Shown here piece by piece: positions 26,313 through 33,466 of a stretch of DNA of 64,000 bases. The stretch covers positions 1-64,000 of the forward strand of contig JAKFFF010000057.1 in the NCBI GenBank assembly GCA_036677145.1. The letters run 5' to 3'. The notes below the pieces were generated by a model. The model saw nothing but the letters and a program-made list of their open reading frames with translations, did not search any database and had not been told where the DNA came from. The position numbers were made by a program, and so were the translations under genes. The number at the start of each line of letters is the position of its first letter. Positions within the stretch are counted from its first letter, which is position 1. This stretch comes from CADEED01 sp036677145 (lineage in GTDB: Bacteria > Pseudomonadota > Gammaproteobacteria > Steroidobacterales > Steroidobacteraceae).

Positions 26313-27209
26313 ATGTCCGAGCCAGGGCCCGTTCCGCCAAGCGGATCGGGCCCTGCTTTTTTCCACAATCGCGGCACGCGCGTTGCGCTCACTGTCTGCG
26401 GGCTGTTCATCGCGGGCGGCCTCTTCTCCACCTGGGCGATTCAGCGCTTCGTCACGTTTCCGCGTCCGCCCGACACCGCCTGGAATCCGGCGGCGCGCGT
26501 CGCGAACGGCGGCGAGGAAGTCTGGCTGACGGTCGATGGCGAACGCGTCGAAGCCTGGTTCCTGCCGGGCCGCGGCGCCGCTCCGACTGCGTTGATGATC
26601 TACGCGCATGGCAATGCCGAGCTGATCGACATGCGCGCCGGAGATTTCGGGCCGCTGCGCGACGCCGGAATCGCCGTGCTGCAGGTCGAGTATCCGGGCT
26701 ACGGCCGCTCGGATGGCTCACCCTCGGAGGAAAGCCTGACCGCGGCGCTGGTCGCGGCCTTCGATTGGGCCGCGGCCGATGCGCGAATCGACGCGCACCG
26801 AATTTATGGACACGGACGTTCGCTCGGGGGCGGCGCGATCGCGCAACTCGCGGCACGCCGGCCGCTCGCCGCGCTGGTGCTCGAGAGCACGTTCGAAAGT
26901 CTCGAAGAAGTGGTGATGGGATACGGCGTGCCCCGTCTCATGCTGCTCAATCATTTCGATACGCGGACGGTGCTGCGCAGCTATTCCGGACCTGTGCTGG
27001 TGCTGCACGGCACCCAGGACCGCGTGTTCCCGAGCAAATACGCCGAGGGATTGGCGGCCATCGCGCGCCGCGCCACGCTGCACCTGGATGCCTGCGGCCA
27101 CAACGATTGCCCGCGGCAGTGGGACCTGGTGCTCAGTTTTCTCGCCGCAAGCGGCGTATGTATGCAAGCGCAACCGGAGGTTTCGAATGAAGTCCGTCAT
27201 CATTGTTAG
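26313..27209 (+). CDS. Alpha/beta-fold hydrolase with N-terminal membrane anchor
   Basis: 298 residues. One transmembrane segment (VALTVCGLFIAGGLFSTWAI, about 24-43), then an alpha/beta hydrolase of the YfhR/BAAT-like group. Oxyanion region YAHGNAELID, nucleophile motif GRSLGGGA, acid in LHGTQDRVFP, His in ACGHNDCP. Only one ATG is available before the anchor, and it lies upstream of a strong terminator hairpin (26324-26362) that encodes the first residues. No Shine-Dalgarno is visible. The product is probably an inner-membrane esterase or thioesterase of unknown substrate. Confidence 0.8.
   Translation: MSEPGPVPPSGSGPAFFHNRGTRVALTVCGLFIAGGLFSTWAIQRFVTFPRPPDTAWNPAARVANGGEEVWLTVDGERVEAWFLPGRGAAPTALMIYAHGNAELIDMRAGDFGPLRDAGIAVLQVEYPGYGRSDGSPSEESLTAALVAAFDWAAADARIDAHRIYGHGRSLGGGAIAQLAARRPLAALVLESTFESLEEVVMGYGVPRLMLLNHFDTRTVLRSYSGPVLVLHGTQDRVFPSKYAEGLAAIARRATLHLDACGHNDCPRQWDLVLSFLAASGVCMQAQPEVSNEVRHHC
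26324..26362 (+). terminator. Rho-independent terminator after ydbL, inside the next gene's 5' end
   Basis: Stem AGGGCCCG/CGGGCCCT (8 bp), a T-T mismatch, TCCGC/GCGGA (5 bp), loop CAA, then GC and six T (26357-26362). It begins 20 nt after the ydbL stop but lies within codons 4-17 of the hydrolase frame. Confidence 0.85.
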
Positions 27210-27396
27210 TGCGCTGTGGCTGGTCGCGGGATGCGGCCTTGCCGAGACGGGTGCGGTAGCCGCGACGCAGGGCGCTTCCGCTGCCGAACAGCTCGAGCAG
27301 GCGAAGGAAACTCAGCAGAAGGTCGAGGCCGACATCGCCGCCGCGCAGGCCGCGCAGAAAGACGCGCTGGCCGCCGCGGAAGCCGCCAGCGAATAG
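27187..27396 (+). CDS. Small coiled-coil lipoprotein
   Basis: 69 residues starting at ATG 27187 with GGAGG 6 nt upstream, overlapping the hydrolase 3' end by 23 nt. Lipobox LVAGC|G (Cys16). The mature part is one Ala/Glu/Gln-rich helix (AAEQLEQAKETQQKVEADIA) with heptad character, similar in layout to small Lpp-like or entericidin-like lipoproteins. No specific family recognised. Convergent with the ABC exporter genes 5 nt downstream. Confidence 0.65.
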   Translation: MKSVIIVSALWLVAGCGLAETGAVAATQGASAAEQLEQAKETQQKVEADIAAAQAAQKDALAAAEAASE

Positions 27397-27401
27397 GACG
27401 C

Positions 27402-28223
27402 CTACTCGCGCATGCCGGTGCCGCGGTTCATGAAGATCACCGCGATCGCGAACAGCACGACGGCCGACAGCAGCATTATGGCGAAGGCCACGATCACGTT
27501 GACGTCGCTCGTGCCGAGAAAGCCGTAACGGAACGCGTTGACCATGTGCAGGATCGGGTTCACGTGCGAGATGCGTTGCGCCCATTCCGGCAGCAGCGAG
27601 ATCGAATAAAACACGCCGCCGAAATACGTGAGGGGCGTGAGAATGAATGTCGGGATCCAGTTCACCTGGTCGAAGTTCTTCGCGAACAGCGCGTTGATGA
27701 ATCCCCCGAGCGAGAAAACCACCGAGGTGAGTACCACCGCGCCGATGATCACGAACACGTGATGCACCGCGAGGCGGGTGAAGATCAATGACACGATGGT
27801 CACCGCGGTGCCGACCAGCAGGCCGCGCACCAGGCCGCCGCCGACGTAGCCGAGGACGATGATCCAGTTGGGCAGCGGCGCCACCAGCATCTCTTCGACA
27901 TGTTTGCCGAACTTGGCGCCGAAGAACGACGACACCACGTTGCCGTACGAATTCGTGATGACCGCCATCATGATGAGGCCGGGCGCGATGAACTGCATGT
28001 AGGGCACGCCGTCCATGAGCCCGACGCGTTTCCCGATCAAACTACCGAAAATCACGAAGTACAGCGCGGAGGTCACCACGGACGGCACGATGGTCTGCGC
28101 CCATATGCGGATGATCCGGCTGTACTCGCGGATGATGATGGTCTTGAGGCCCGTCATCCGGGCCTGGCCGAGAGCCCTGGGTGAATCCGGCGCGCGAGTC
28201 GCCGCTTCGGAGGCGTCGTTCAT
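27402..28223 (-). CDS. ABC-2 type exporter, permease (YadH-like)
   Basis: 273 residues, six hydrophobic segments after a 30-residue soluble N-terminus. ABC-2 membrane family signatures include FIAPGLIMMAVITNSYGNVVSSF and PLTYFGGVFYSISLLPEW. Closely resembles E. coli YadH. The start overlaps the stop of the ATPase gene by 4 nt. It forms with the ATPase a two-component exporter; the substrate is not readable from sequence. The two genes lie next to the small lipoprotein but in opposite orientation. Confidence 0.88.
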   Translation of the reverse strand: MNDASEAATRAPDSPRALGQARMTGLKTIIIREYSRIIRIWAQTIVPSVVTSALYFVIFGSLIGKRVGLMDGVPYMQFIAPGLIMMAVITNSYGNVVSSFFGAKFGKHVEEMLVAPLPNWIIVLGYVGGGLVRGLLVGTAVTIVSLIFTRLAVHHVFVIIGAVVLTSVVFSLGGFINALFAKNFDQVNWIPTFILTPLTYFGGVFYSISLLPEWAQRISHVNPILHMVNAFRYGFLGTSDVNVIVAFAIMLLSAVVLFAIAVIFMNRGTGMRE

Positions 28224-29155
28224 GGCGCGCTCGCTCCGCCGCCCGGCTTCCGCTCGACCAGTTTCATGAACAGTTCTTCGAGACGATTGACCTTGTTGCG
28301 CATCGAGAGCACCCCGATGCCTTGTGAGGTGAGATTCGCAAACACTTCGTTGAGGCTCTGTTCCTTCGACACTTCCACCTCGAGTGTGTGGTCATCGATG
28401 AGGTCGAACTCGTAACCCGGCACCTGCGGCACGCTGCCGATCGCCTCACGCAGGTTGAGGACGAAGGTTTCCGCCTGCAGCCTGCGCAGCAGGCTCGACA
28501 TGCGATCGCGTTCGGCGATCAGCCCGCCGTTGATGATCGCGATGTTTCGGCACAGCGTCTCGGCTTCCTCGAGATAGTGAGTCGTCAGGATGATGGTCGT
28601 GCCGCGAGCATTGATCTCGCGCAGGAAGTCCCACATCGAGCGGCGGATCTCGATGTCGACACCCGCGGTGGGCTCATCGAGTATCAGCAGGCGCGGCTCG
28701 TGCACCAACGCGCGCGCGATCATGAGGCGGCGCTTCATGCCGCCCGAAAGTCCGCGCGCAATCTTGTTGCGCTTGTCCGCGAGCTGCAGGAGCTCGAGAT
28801 ACTTGTCGGTGCGCTCGCGCGCCTGGCCGCGATCGATGCCGTAGAAACCCGCCTGGTTGACGAGGATCGTCTGCGGAGTCTCGAACTGGTTGAAATTGAT
28901 TTCCTGCGGGACGATGCCGATGCAGGCCTTGGCCGCCTCGAGCTCGCGGTCGAGGTCGTGCCCGAATACGCTCACAGTACCCGCGGTCTTGTTGACCAGC
29001 GAGGTCAGAATGCCGATGAGCGTCGTCTTGCCGGCGCCGTTCGGGCCGAGCAACGCGAAGAAATCGCCACGTTCCACATCGAGGTCGACGCCCTTGAGCG
29101 CCTGTACCCCGTTCTTGTAGATCTTCGTCAGTCCGCGAATCGACAGTGCGTGCAT
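28220..29155 (-). CDS. ABC-2 type exporter, ATP-binding subunit (YadG-like)
   Basis: 311 residues. Walker A GPNGAGKTT, signature LSGGMKRRL, Walker B LLILDEPTAG, D-loop GVDIEIR, H-loop TTHYLEE. The C-terminal 70 residues form the usual extension of YadG/NodI-type ATPases. Energises the YadH-like permease encoded immediately downstream with ATGA overlap. Transcription probably starts between this gene and the TonB-domain gene (48-nt gap). Confidence 0.92.
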   Translation of the reverse strand: MHALSIRGLTKIYKNGVQALKGVDLDVERGDFFALLGPNGAGKTTLIGILTSLVNKTAGTVSVFGHDLDRELEAAKACIGIVPQEINFNQFETPQTILVNQAGFYGIDRGQARERTDKYLELLQLADKRNKIARGLSGGMKRRLMIARALVHEPRLLILDEPTAGVDIEIRRSMWDFLREINARGTTIILTTHYLEEAETLCRNIAIINGGLIAERDRMSSLLRRLQAETFVLNLREAIGSVPQVPGYEFDLIDDHTLEVEVSKEQSLNEVFANLTSQGIGVLSMRNKVNRLEELFMKLVERKPGGGASAP

Positions 29156-29203
29156 ATTCGAGTGGGGTCGGGAAACACCGCCCCGAAAGGCGGCGAACCA
29201 CGC

Positions 29204-29887
29204 CTAGTCGGCGATGGCTTCATCCATGGTGGGTTTGAAGGTGTCCTGCCAGAACAATGTTTGCGGTTGGTCGCGGCAACGGTTTGCGGCTTCGCGCAGC
29301 CCCTTGGCCGAAGCCTTCCATACCTTGGCATCGACGTATTCGCCGGCCTCGGAGCGCAGCGTTGCGTACATCGTGGTCGCGATCCGCGGCATGAACTCGG
29401 TGGCGACCGCGTCACCGGCTTCCTTGCGCAGGAGATCCCACTCCCAGACGAAGTCGATGCAACGCATGCGCTTGATGCGTGCCTTCTCCAGGTCGTTGAG
29501 TTGCGGATCCGGCTTCGCCGCCACCGCCTTCGGCTCAGGTCCAGTCGACTGGCGCAACTCCACTTTCATTTCGATGCTCGACTCGATGAGCTTGCCCGCC
29601 GCGTCGATTCCGGGGCGAAAGCGCGCGCTTTGCAGCACCCGCACGATCTGGGGCTCGAAAGCCGGCTCCGCCGTGTTTTCGGTGACGAGGACTTCCTTGA
29701 CTCGGCCGTCGTCTCCGACACGCACGGTAGCAACCACATGGCCGGCGAGTTTGCGCGAGCCCACGCTGATCTTGGCGGTGGGCGCGGCGGCGATGACCTG
29801 GGGATCACTGGGACCAGTCTGAGCGAGGCCCGCGACGGGTATGAGGAAGAGGATCGACAAGGACACTGCGCGGGCAGTTGCAGGCAT
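29204..29887 (-). CDS. Secreted protein with TonB C-terminal-like domain
   Basis: 227 residues from ATG 29887, which opens a signal peptide (ILFLIPVAGLAQ). Residues about 45-125 carry the TonB C-terminal fold pattern (VVATVRVGDDGRVKEVLVTE, FEPQIVRVLQSARFRPG), normally recognised in energy transducers. It has no N-terminal TonB membrane helix beyond the signal peptide and no Pro-rich spacer. The C-terminal 100 residues are helical with conserved-looking Cys (MRCIDF, NRCRD). Likely a periplasmic protein with a TonB-like domain rather than an energy transducer. Confidence 0.7.
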   Translation of the reverse strand: MPATARAVSLSILFLIPVAGLAQTGPSDPQVIAAAPTAKISVGSRKLAGHVVATVRVGDDGRVKEVLVTENTAEPAFEPQIVRVLQSARFRPGIDAAGKLIESSIEMKVELRQSTGPEPKAVAAKPDPQLNDLEKARIKRMRCIDFVWEWDLLRKEAGDAVATEFMPRIATTMYATLRSEAGEYVDAKVWKASAKGLREAANRCRDQPQTLFWQDTFKPTMDEAIAD

Positions 29888-30228
29888 GTGTGAGCAGACT
29901 CCGTGAACTCTACATATTGGCGCGGGTCTGCGACGCGACGCGCCGGAAAACCCCGGCTTCAACCTGGCTAGTTAGAAGCGGCGGGTATCCGCGTACCCGG
30001 AGCTGGCGTCGAAATCGAACCCGCCGGCATTATCGGCCCGTTGTGGCCCGCTGTCGCCCCCGAGATTGGACCGGATCCGGTCATCGCACGCCGGGCGGCT
30101 GATTTCCCGGTTCCAATTAAGCGCTTACGAGCGCCCGGTGTTCCGCGCACGTCACGCCGGTCACCCGCCGGGAATCACTGCATCCCGGGAACAAATCGTC
30201 CGCGCGAACGAGCTGGCCCCGGTAAAGG

Positions 30229-30885
30229 TCAGGGGGAATGTGCGATCAAGGTCTCTGCCGCAAGCCGTTGAATTCCGCTGAGCAGCAGATCGTGCAGGCG
30301 CTTGTCGTCGGCGGCTGACGCGGCTGCCAGCAATTCTCTCCAGAACTTCAGTTGATGAGGCCAACGGGGGCGCAACCGCGCGGCGTTGCGATCGGCCGCC
30401 GCCTCGAGCACCGACAACGAGCAGGCGGCGAGCGCCTCAACCGACGCGTTGGTGCAGCCAAACACCAGGCACGCGGCTCGCGGGCGGCTGCGCGCCAGGT
30501 GCCAGCCGTACACCAACGCGCGACGCGTTATCGACCGCGCCGCTACGGGGTCGAAATAGATGTGTTCGGCACGCGGGGTCAGTTCCTGAACCGCACGGCC
30601 GCGCAGTTCCAGCCAACGGGAAGCGGATGCGAATCCAGCGTCGAACAAACTGAAAGGAGCCGCTGCAAGTCGGCGTGTCGCCTGAGAAGTCAGGGATTCC
30701 CACGGCGCGCGCAGCGCCAGCAGCAGCGGCGGATTTGACGCATTGCAAACTACTTCGGCGGCGCGCGCGGACAGCAGCCCGAGGCATTCCGCATTCAGTT
30801 CCGTGAGCGGCGCAGGGTCGACTCCCTGCGATGGCAGCCAGTGACGTCCTTCGTCGCGCGATTTCTGCCCTAACCAGCTAGGCAT
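30229..30885 (-). CDS. Unrecognised protein divergent from FlhC-like regulator
   Basis: 218 residues from ATG 30885 (GGGAG about 9 nt upstream). Not recognised. No signal peptide or clear membrane helix. Mainly helical, rich in Ala/Arg/Leu, with five Cys scattered without a CxxC pairing. Blocks such as YGWHLARSRPRAACLVFG and WPHQLKFWRELLAAASAADD look like real protein, and codon use matches neighbours. It shares a 119-nt AT-rich control region with the FlhC-like gene, so the two are probably functionally linked. The 266 nt after the preceding TonB-domain gene hold no gene; only a weak CCGGGA/TCCCGG repeat is seen there. Confidence 0.65.
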   Translation of the reverse strand: MPSWLGQKSRDEGRHWLPSQGVDPAPLTELNAECLGLLSARAAEVVCNASNPPLLLALRAPWESLTSQATRRLAAAPFSLFDAGFASASRWLELRGRAVQELTPRAEHIYFDPVAARSITRRALVYGWHLARSRPRAACLVFGCTNASVEALAACSLSVLEAAADRNAARLRPRWPHQLKFWRELLAAASAADDKRLHDLLLSGIQRLAAETLIAHSP

Positions 30886-30944
30886 GTCATTACTCCCTGT
30901 TTGCGCGGATATCTTGCACTTCGGGCACTTGAAAGTCATATGCA

Positions 30945-30968
30945 AATTTGGGAAATTTTTCCCAAATT
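30945..30968. promoter_or_regulatory. Perfect AT-rich palindrome between divergent genes
   Basis: AATTTGGGAAA and TTTCCCAAATT, 11-bp perfect arms with a 2-bp TT spacer, in the only markedly AT-rich stretch nearby. Located 60 nt from one start and 37 nt from the other. Best read as an operator for a dimeric or heteromeric regulator, possibly the FlhC-like protein itself. Too close to both starts to be a terminator for either gene. Confidence 0.65.
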
Positions 30969-31004
30969 GAATCGAACGAATAACTAACCGCAGGCAGGGA
31001 AATC

Positions 31005-31613
31005 ATGCGTATCTCAGACGACCGATACAGCCGCGACCGACTCAGGCTCGATCTCGCGCTGCGCTTCATCCATCTCGAAGCACGCACGCACACTATTCGT
31101 GCATGGACCGGACTCACCGACGACCGCATCCGCAAGCTTTACCGCACCTATCTATACGAGAGTGACGGCTCCGGCGTAACACGGCATCGCGGCAAGTCGC
31201 CGCGACAGGCGGCGTTTTTCACGCGTTCGCAGCGCATTCGGCGGGAGGCCGCGGTGTTTGCGAGCGTGAGCAGCCTGTTTGGCCTCATCACCTCGCAGTC
31301 GATCAGCGCGGATGGATCGGCGGCCGACAAATCGGCGCAAAACGCGCCGACCGTCGCACGAGGCGCCTTGTTGTGCGAGGCATTCGAAACCTACCGGGCG
31401 CTCGTTCTGGAACCACAGATATCATTCGAGCACGCGGTCTATCTGCTCGGCGCGTTGCTGGCCGGCGACGAGTTGCGCGTCGCCAACTGCCGCGACTGCA
31501 GCAGCGTGCTCGTGACCGACCGGCTCGTATTACGAGCGCCGATTTGCAACGAGTGCGCAATCGCGGAGATTTCCGGTGAGCCAGGTGAGTGGCCGGCGCC
31601 GCGCACGGGCTGA
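31005..31613 (+). CDS. FlhC-like transcriptional regulator
   Basis: 202 residues. The N-terminal helices (DLALRFIHLEARTHTIRAWT, DDRIRKLYRTYLYE) and the C-terminal zinc site Cys162-x2-Cys165 ... Cys181-x2-Cys184 follow FlhC, the zinc-binding half of the FlhDC flagellar master regulator. E. coli FlhC has the same CxxC pairs about 16 residues apart. No flhD and no flagellar gene is nearby; the divergent neighbour is unrelated in sequence. It could bind DNA alone or with the divergent gene product. A repetitive Ser/Ala insert (about 100-117) separates the halves. Confidence 0.78.
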   Translation: MRISDDRYSRDRLRLDLALRFIHLEARTHTIRAWTGLTDDRIRKLYRTYLYESDGSGVTRHRGKSPRQAAFFTRSQRIRREAAVFASVSSLFGLITSQSISADGSAADKSAQNAPTVARGALLCEAFETYRALVLEPQISFEHAVYLLGALLAGDELRVANCRDCSSVLVTDRLVLRAPICNECAIAEISGEPGEWPAPRTG

Positions 31614-31660
31614 ACCGCCTGCGAAGACGCACAAGCCCCGGTTACGGTAAATTCTGCCGG

Positions 31661-32581
31661 GTGAGTATTCGTCCCACGCTGTTCGGCGGCTCCTTCCTCG
31701 ATCGTCGCGCGGAACTGCGCGACGATCCGGGATGGGTGGCCGCCGCGCGCGCCGATCCGGCGACACGTTACGTGCTGGAATTCGGCGCCACACAGCTTCT
31801 GACCAGTGGCGATTCGCTGGAGATCGCCTTTCTCACCGGCGATCACGCCCTGGTTGCGGCGGCCGCTGACGAAGAATTCACGTTGTTAGGCTGGTTCCGC
31901 GGCGCGCGTTGCGTGCTGATCGACGTGCGCGACGCGCGCGTGGCCGAATCACTGCCGGGCGGAACGCAGATGCGCGAGTTGCGGCCGTTCGCGCCGCTGC
32001 TCGCCCCCGATTCGGCGGCATTGCTCGCTTACGCCCGGGCACTGAGTTTGTGGAAATCACGACATCGCCATTGCGGAGTATGTGGCGCCGCGAACATCTC
32101 CGTCCGCGCGGGACACGTCCTGCGCTGCAGTCGTCCGGAGTGCGGGACGGAAACTTTTCCGCGCCTCGATCCGGCGATCATCGTGTTGGTCACGGACCCC
32201 GCGGACGAACGCGTGTTGTTAGGCCGCCAGGCAGCGTGGCCGGCCGGCCGCTACTCGACCATCGCCGGCTTCGTGGAGCCCGGTGAGAGCCTCGAAGACG
32301 CGGTGGTCCGCGAAGTGGCCGAAGAGACCGGAGTCCTGGCCGGAAACGTCGAATACGAAGCATCCCAACCCTGGCCTTTTCCTTCCTCCCTCATGCTGGG
32401 TTTTCGCGCCGTGGCCCGAACCCATGACATAACGCTGCGCGACGGCGAGCTCGAAGACGCCCGCTGGTTTTCCCGTGCGGACATCGCGGCCGGCGCCCCC
32501 GCATTGCCGCCGGCCGGCGCGATCTCCGCACGCCTGATCGATCGCTGGTTCCATTCGCCTCCACGGCCGGCCGGGGCCTGA
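31661..32581 (+). CDS. nudC: NAD(H) pyrophosphatase / RNA decapping Nudix hydrolase
   Basis: 306 residues from GTG 31661. N-terminal domain, a zinc ribbon (CGVCG ... CSRPECG), then a complete Nudix box GFVEPGESLEDAVVREVAEETGV and the NudC-specific SQPWPFP motif after it. NudC cleaves NAD(H) and removes NAD caps from RNA. The fourth zinc ligand is shifted by the PE insertion in CSRPECG but the pair is present. Followed after 6 nt by the NRDE gene, an operon pair. Confidence 0.93.
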   Translation: MSIRPTLFGGSFLDRRAELRDDPGWVAAARADPATRYVLEFGATQLLTSGDSLEIAFLTGDHALVAAAADEEFTLLGWFRGARCVLIDVRDARVAESLPGGTQMRELRPFAPLLAPDSAALLAYARALSLWKSRHRHCGVCGAANISVRAGHVLRCSRPECGTETFPRLDPAIIVLVTDPADERVLLGRQAAWPAGRYSTIAGFVEPGESLEDAVVREVAEETGVLAGNVEYEASQPWPFPSSLMLGFRAVARTHDITLRDGELEDARWFSRADIAAGAPALPPAGAISARLIDRWFHSPPRPAGA

Positions 32582-32587
32582 AGTCCG

Positions 32588-33382
32588 ATGTGTTTGTTAG
32601 TCCTCGCGTGGCGCCGCCACCCGCGTTACCGGCTGGTCGTCGCTGCCAACCGCGACGAGTTCCATGCCCGTCCGGCGGCGCCGCTCGCGGCGTGGAATGA
32701 CGCCGCCGGAATCGTCGGCGGCCGCGATCTGCAGGCGAACGGAGCCTGGCTGGCGCTCGACGCGCGCGGGCGGTTCGGGAGCGTCACCAATTTCCGCGAG
32801 TTCGGGCGGCGCCGGCGCAGCGCCCCGTCGCGTGGCGGCCTCATTCCGGGCTTTCTTTCGCAACCACGCCCGGCCGGGGAATTTCTGCGGGAACTCGAAA
32901 CCGATGCCCCCGGGTTCGCCGGCTTCAACCTGCTGCTCGCGGACTCGAACTCGCTCTGGTACGCGTCGAATCGCGCCGACCAGTTCGCGCGCGCTCTCGA
33001 TCCCGGCATTTACGGCCTTTCCAATGAATTCCTCGATACTCCCTGGCCCAAGCTCTTGCGCGTGAAGGAGCGATTCGCGGCGCTCCTCGGCGATTCCGAC
33101 ATGCCGGGGCCGGCACTGTTCGAAACGCTATTCACTGTACTTGCGGACCGGGAGCCTGCCTCCTCGCAGGACCGGCCGGAGTCGTCGGACCTCTCGCCCG
33201 AATTGGCCCGAAAACTTTCGGCGCCATTCGTGCTGGATTCCATGTTCGGAACCCGCTGTTCGACAGTTCTCGGCATCGGCAACGATGGTGTCGTCACCGT
33301 GGCCGAACGATGCTTCGACGCGAATGGCCTGGTGACCCGAGTAACTGAACACTCGCTGAACGGCGCCGCCGGGCAACCTTGA
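32588..33382 (+). CDS. NRDE (TANGO2) family protein
   Basis: 264 residues. Starts MCLLVLAWRRHP, with the family motif ANRDEFHARP and GGRDLQANGAWLAL, then GLSNEFLDTPWPKL and a C-terminal FGTRCSTVLGIGNDG. The N-terminal Cys2 would become the nucleophile of an Ntn-type fold after Met removal. Bacterial members and human TANGO2 have been linked to haem handling or lipid metabolism; the role is unsettled. Sits 6 nt after nudC. Confidence 0.88.
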   Translation: MCLLVLAWRRHPRYRLVVAANRDEFHARPAAPLAAWNDAAGIVGGRDLQANGAWLALDARGRFGSVTNFREFGRRRRSAPSRGGLIPGFLSQPRPAGEFLRELETDAPGFAGFNLLLADSNSLWYASNRADQFARALDPGIYGLSNEFLDTPWPKLLRVKERFAALLGDSDMPGPALFETLFTVLADREPASSQDRPESSDLSPELARKLSAPFVLDSMFGTRCSTVLGIGNDGVVTVAERCFDANGLVTRVTEHSLNGAAGQP

Positions 33383-33466
33383 ACGCGTAGCAATACCGGC
33401 CGGAACCCGCGCGCGCAACGGCGACTCTCATTAGAATTCAAGCCATTCCCGCCCCACAGCGGTGTC

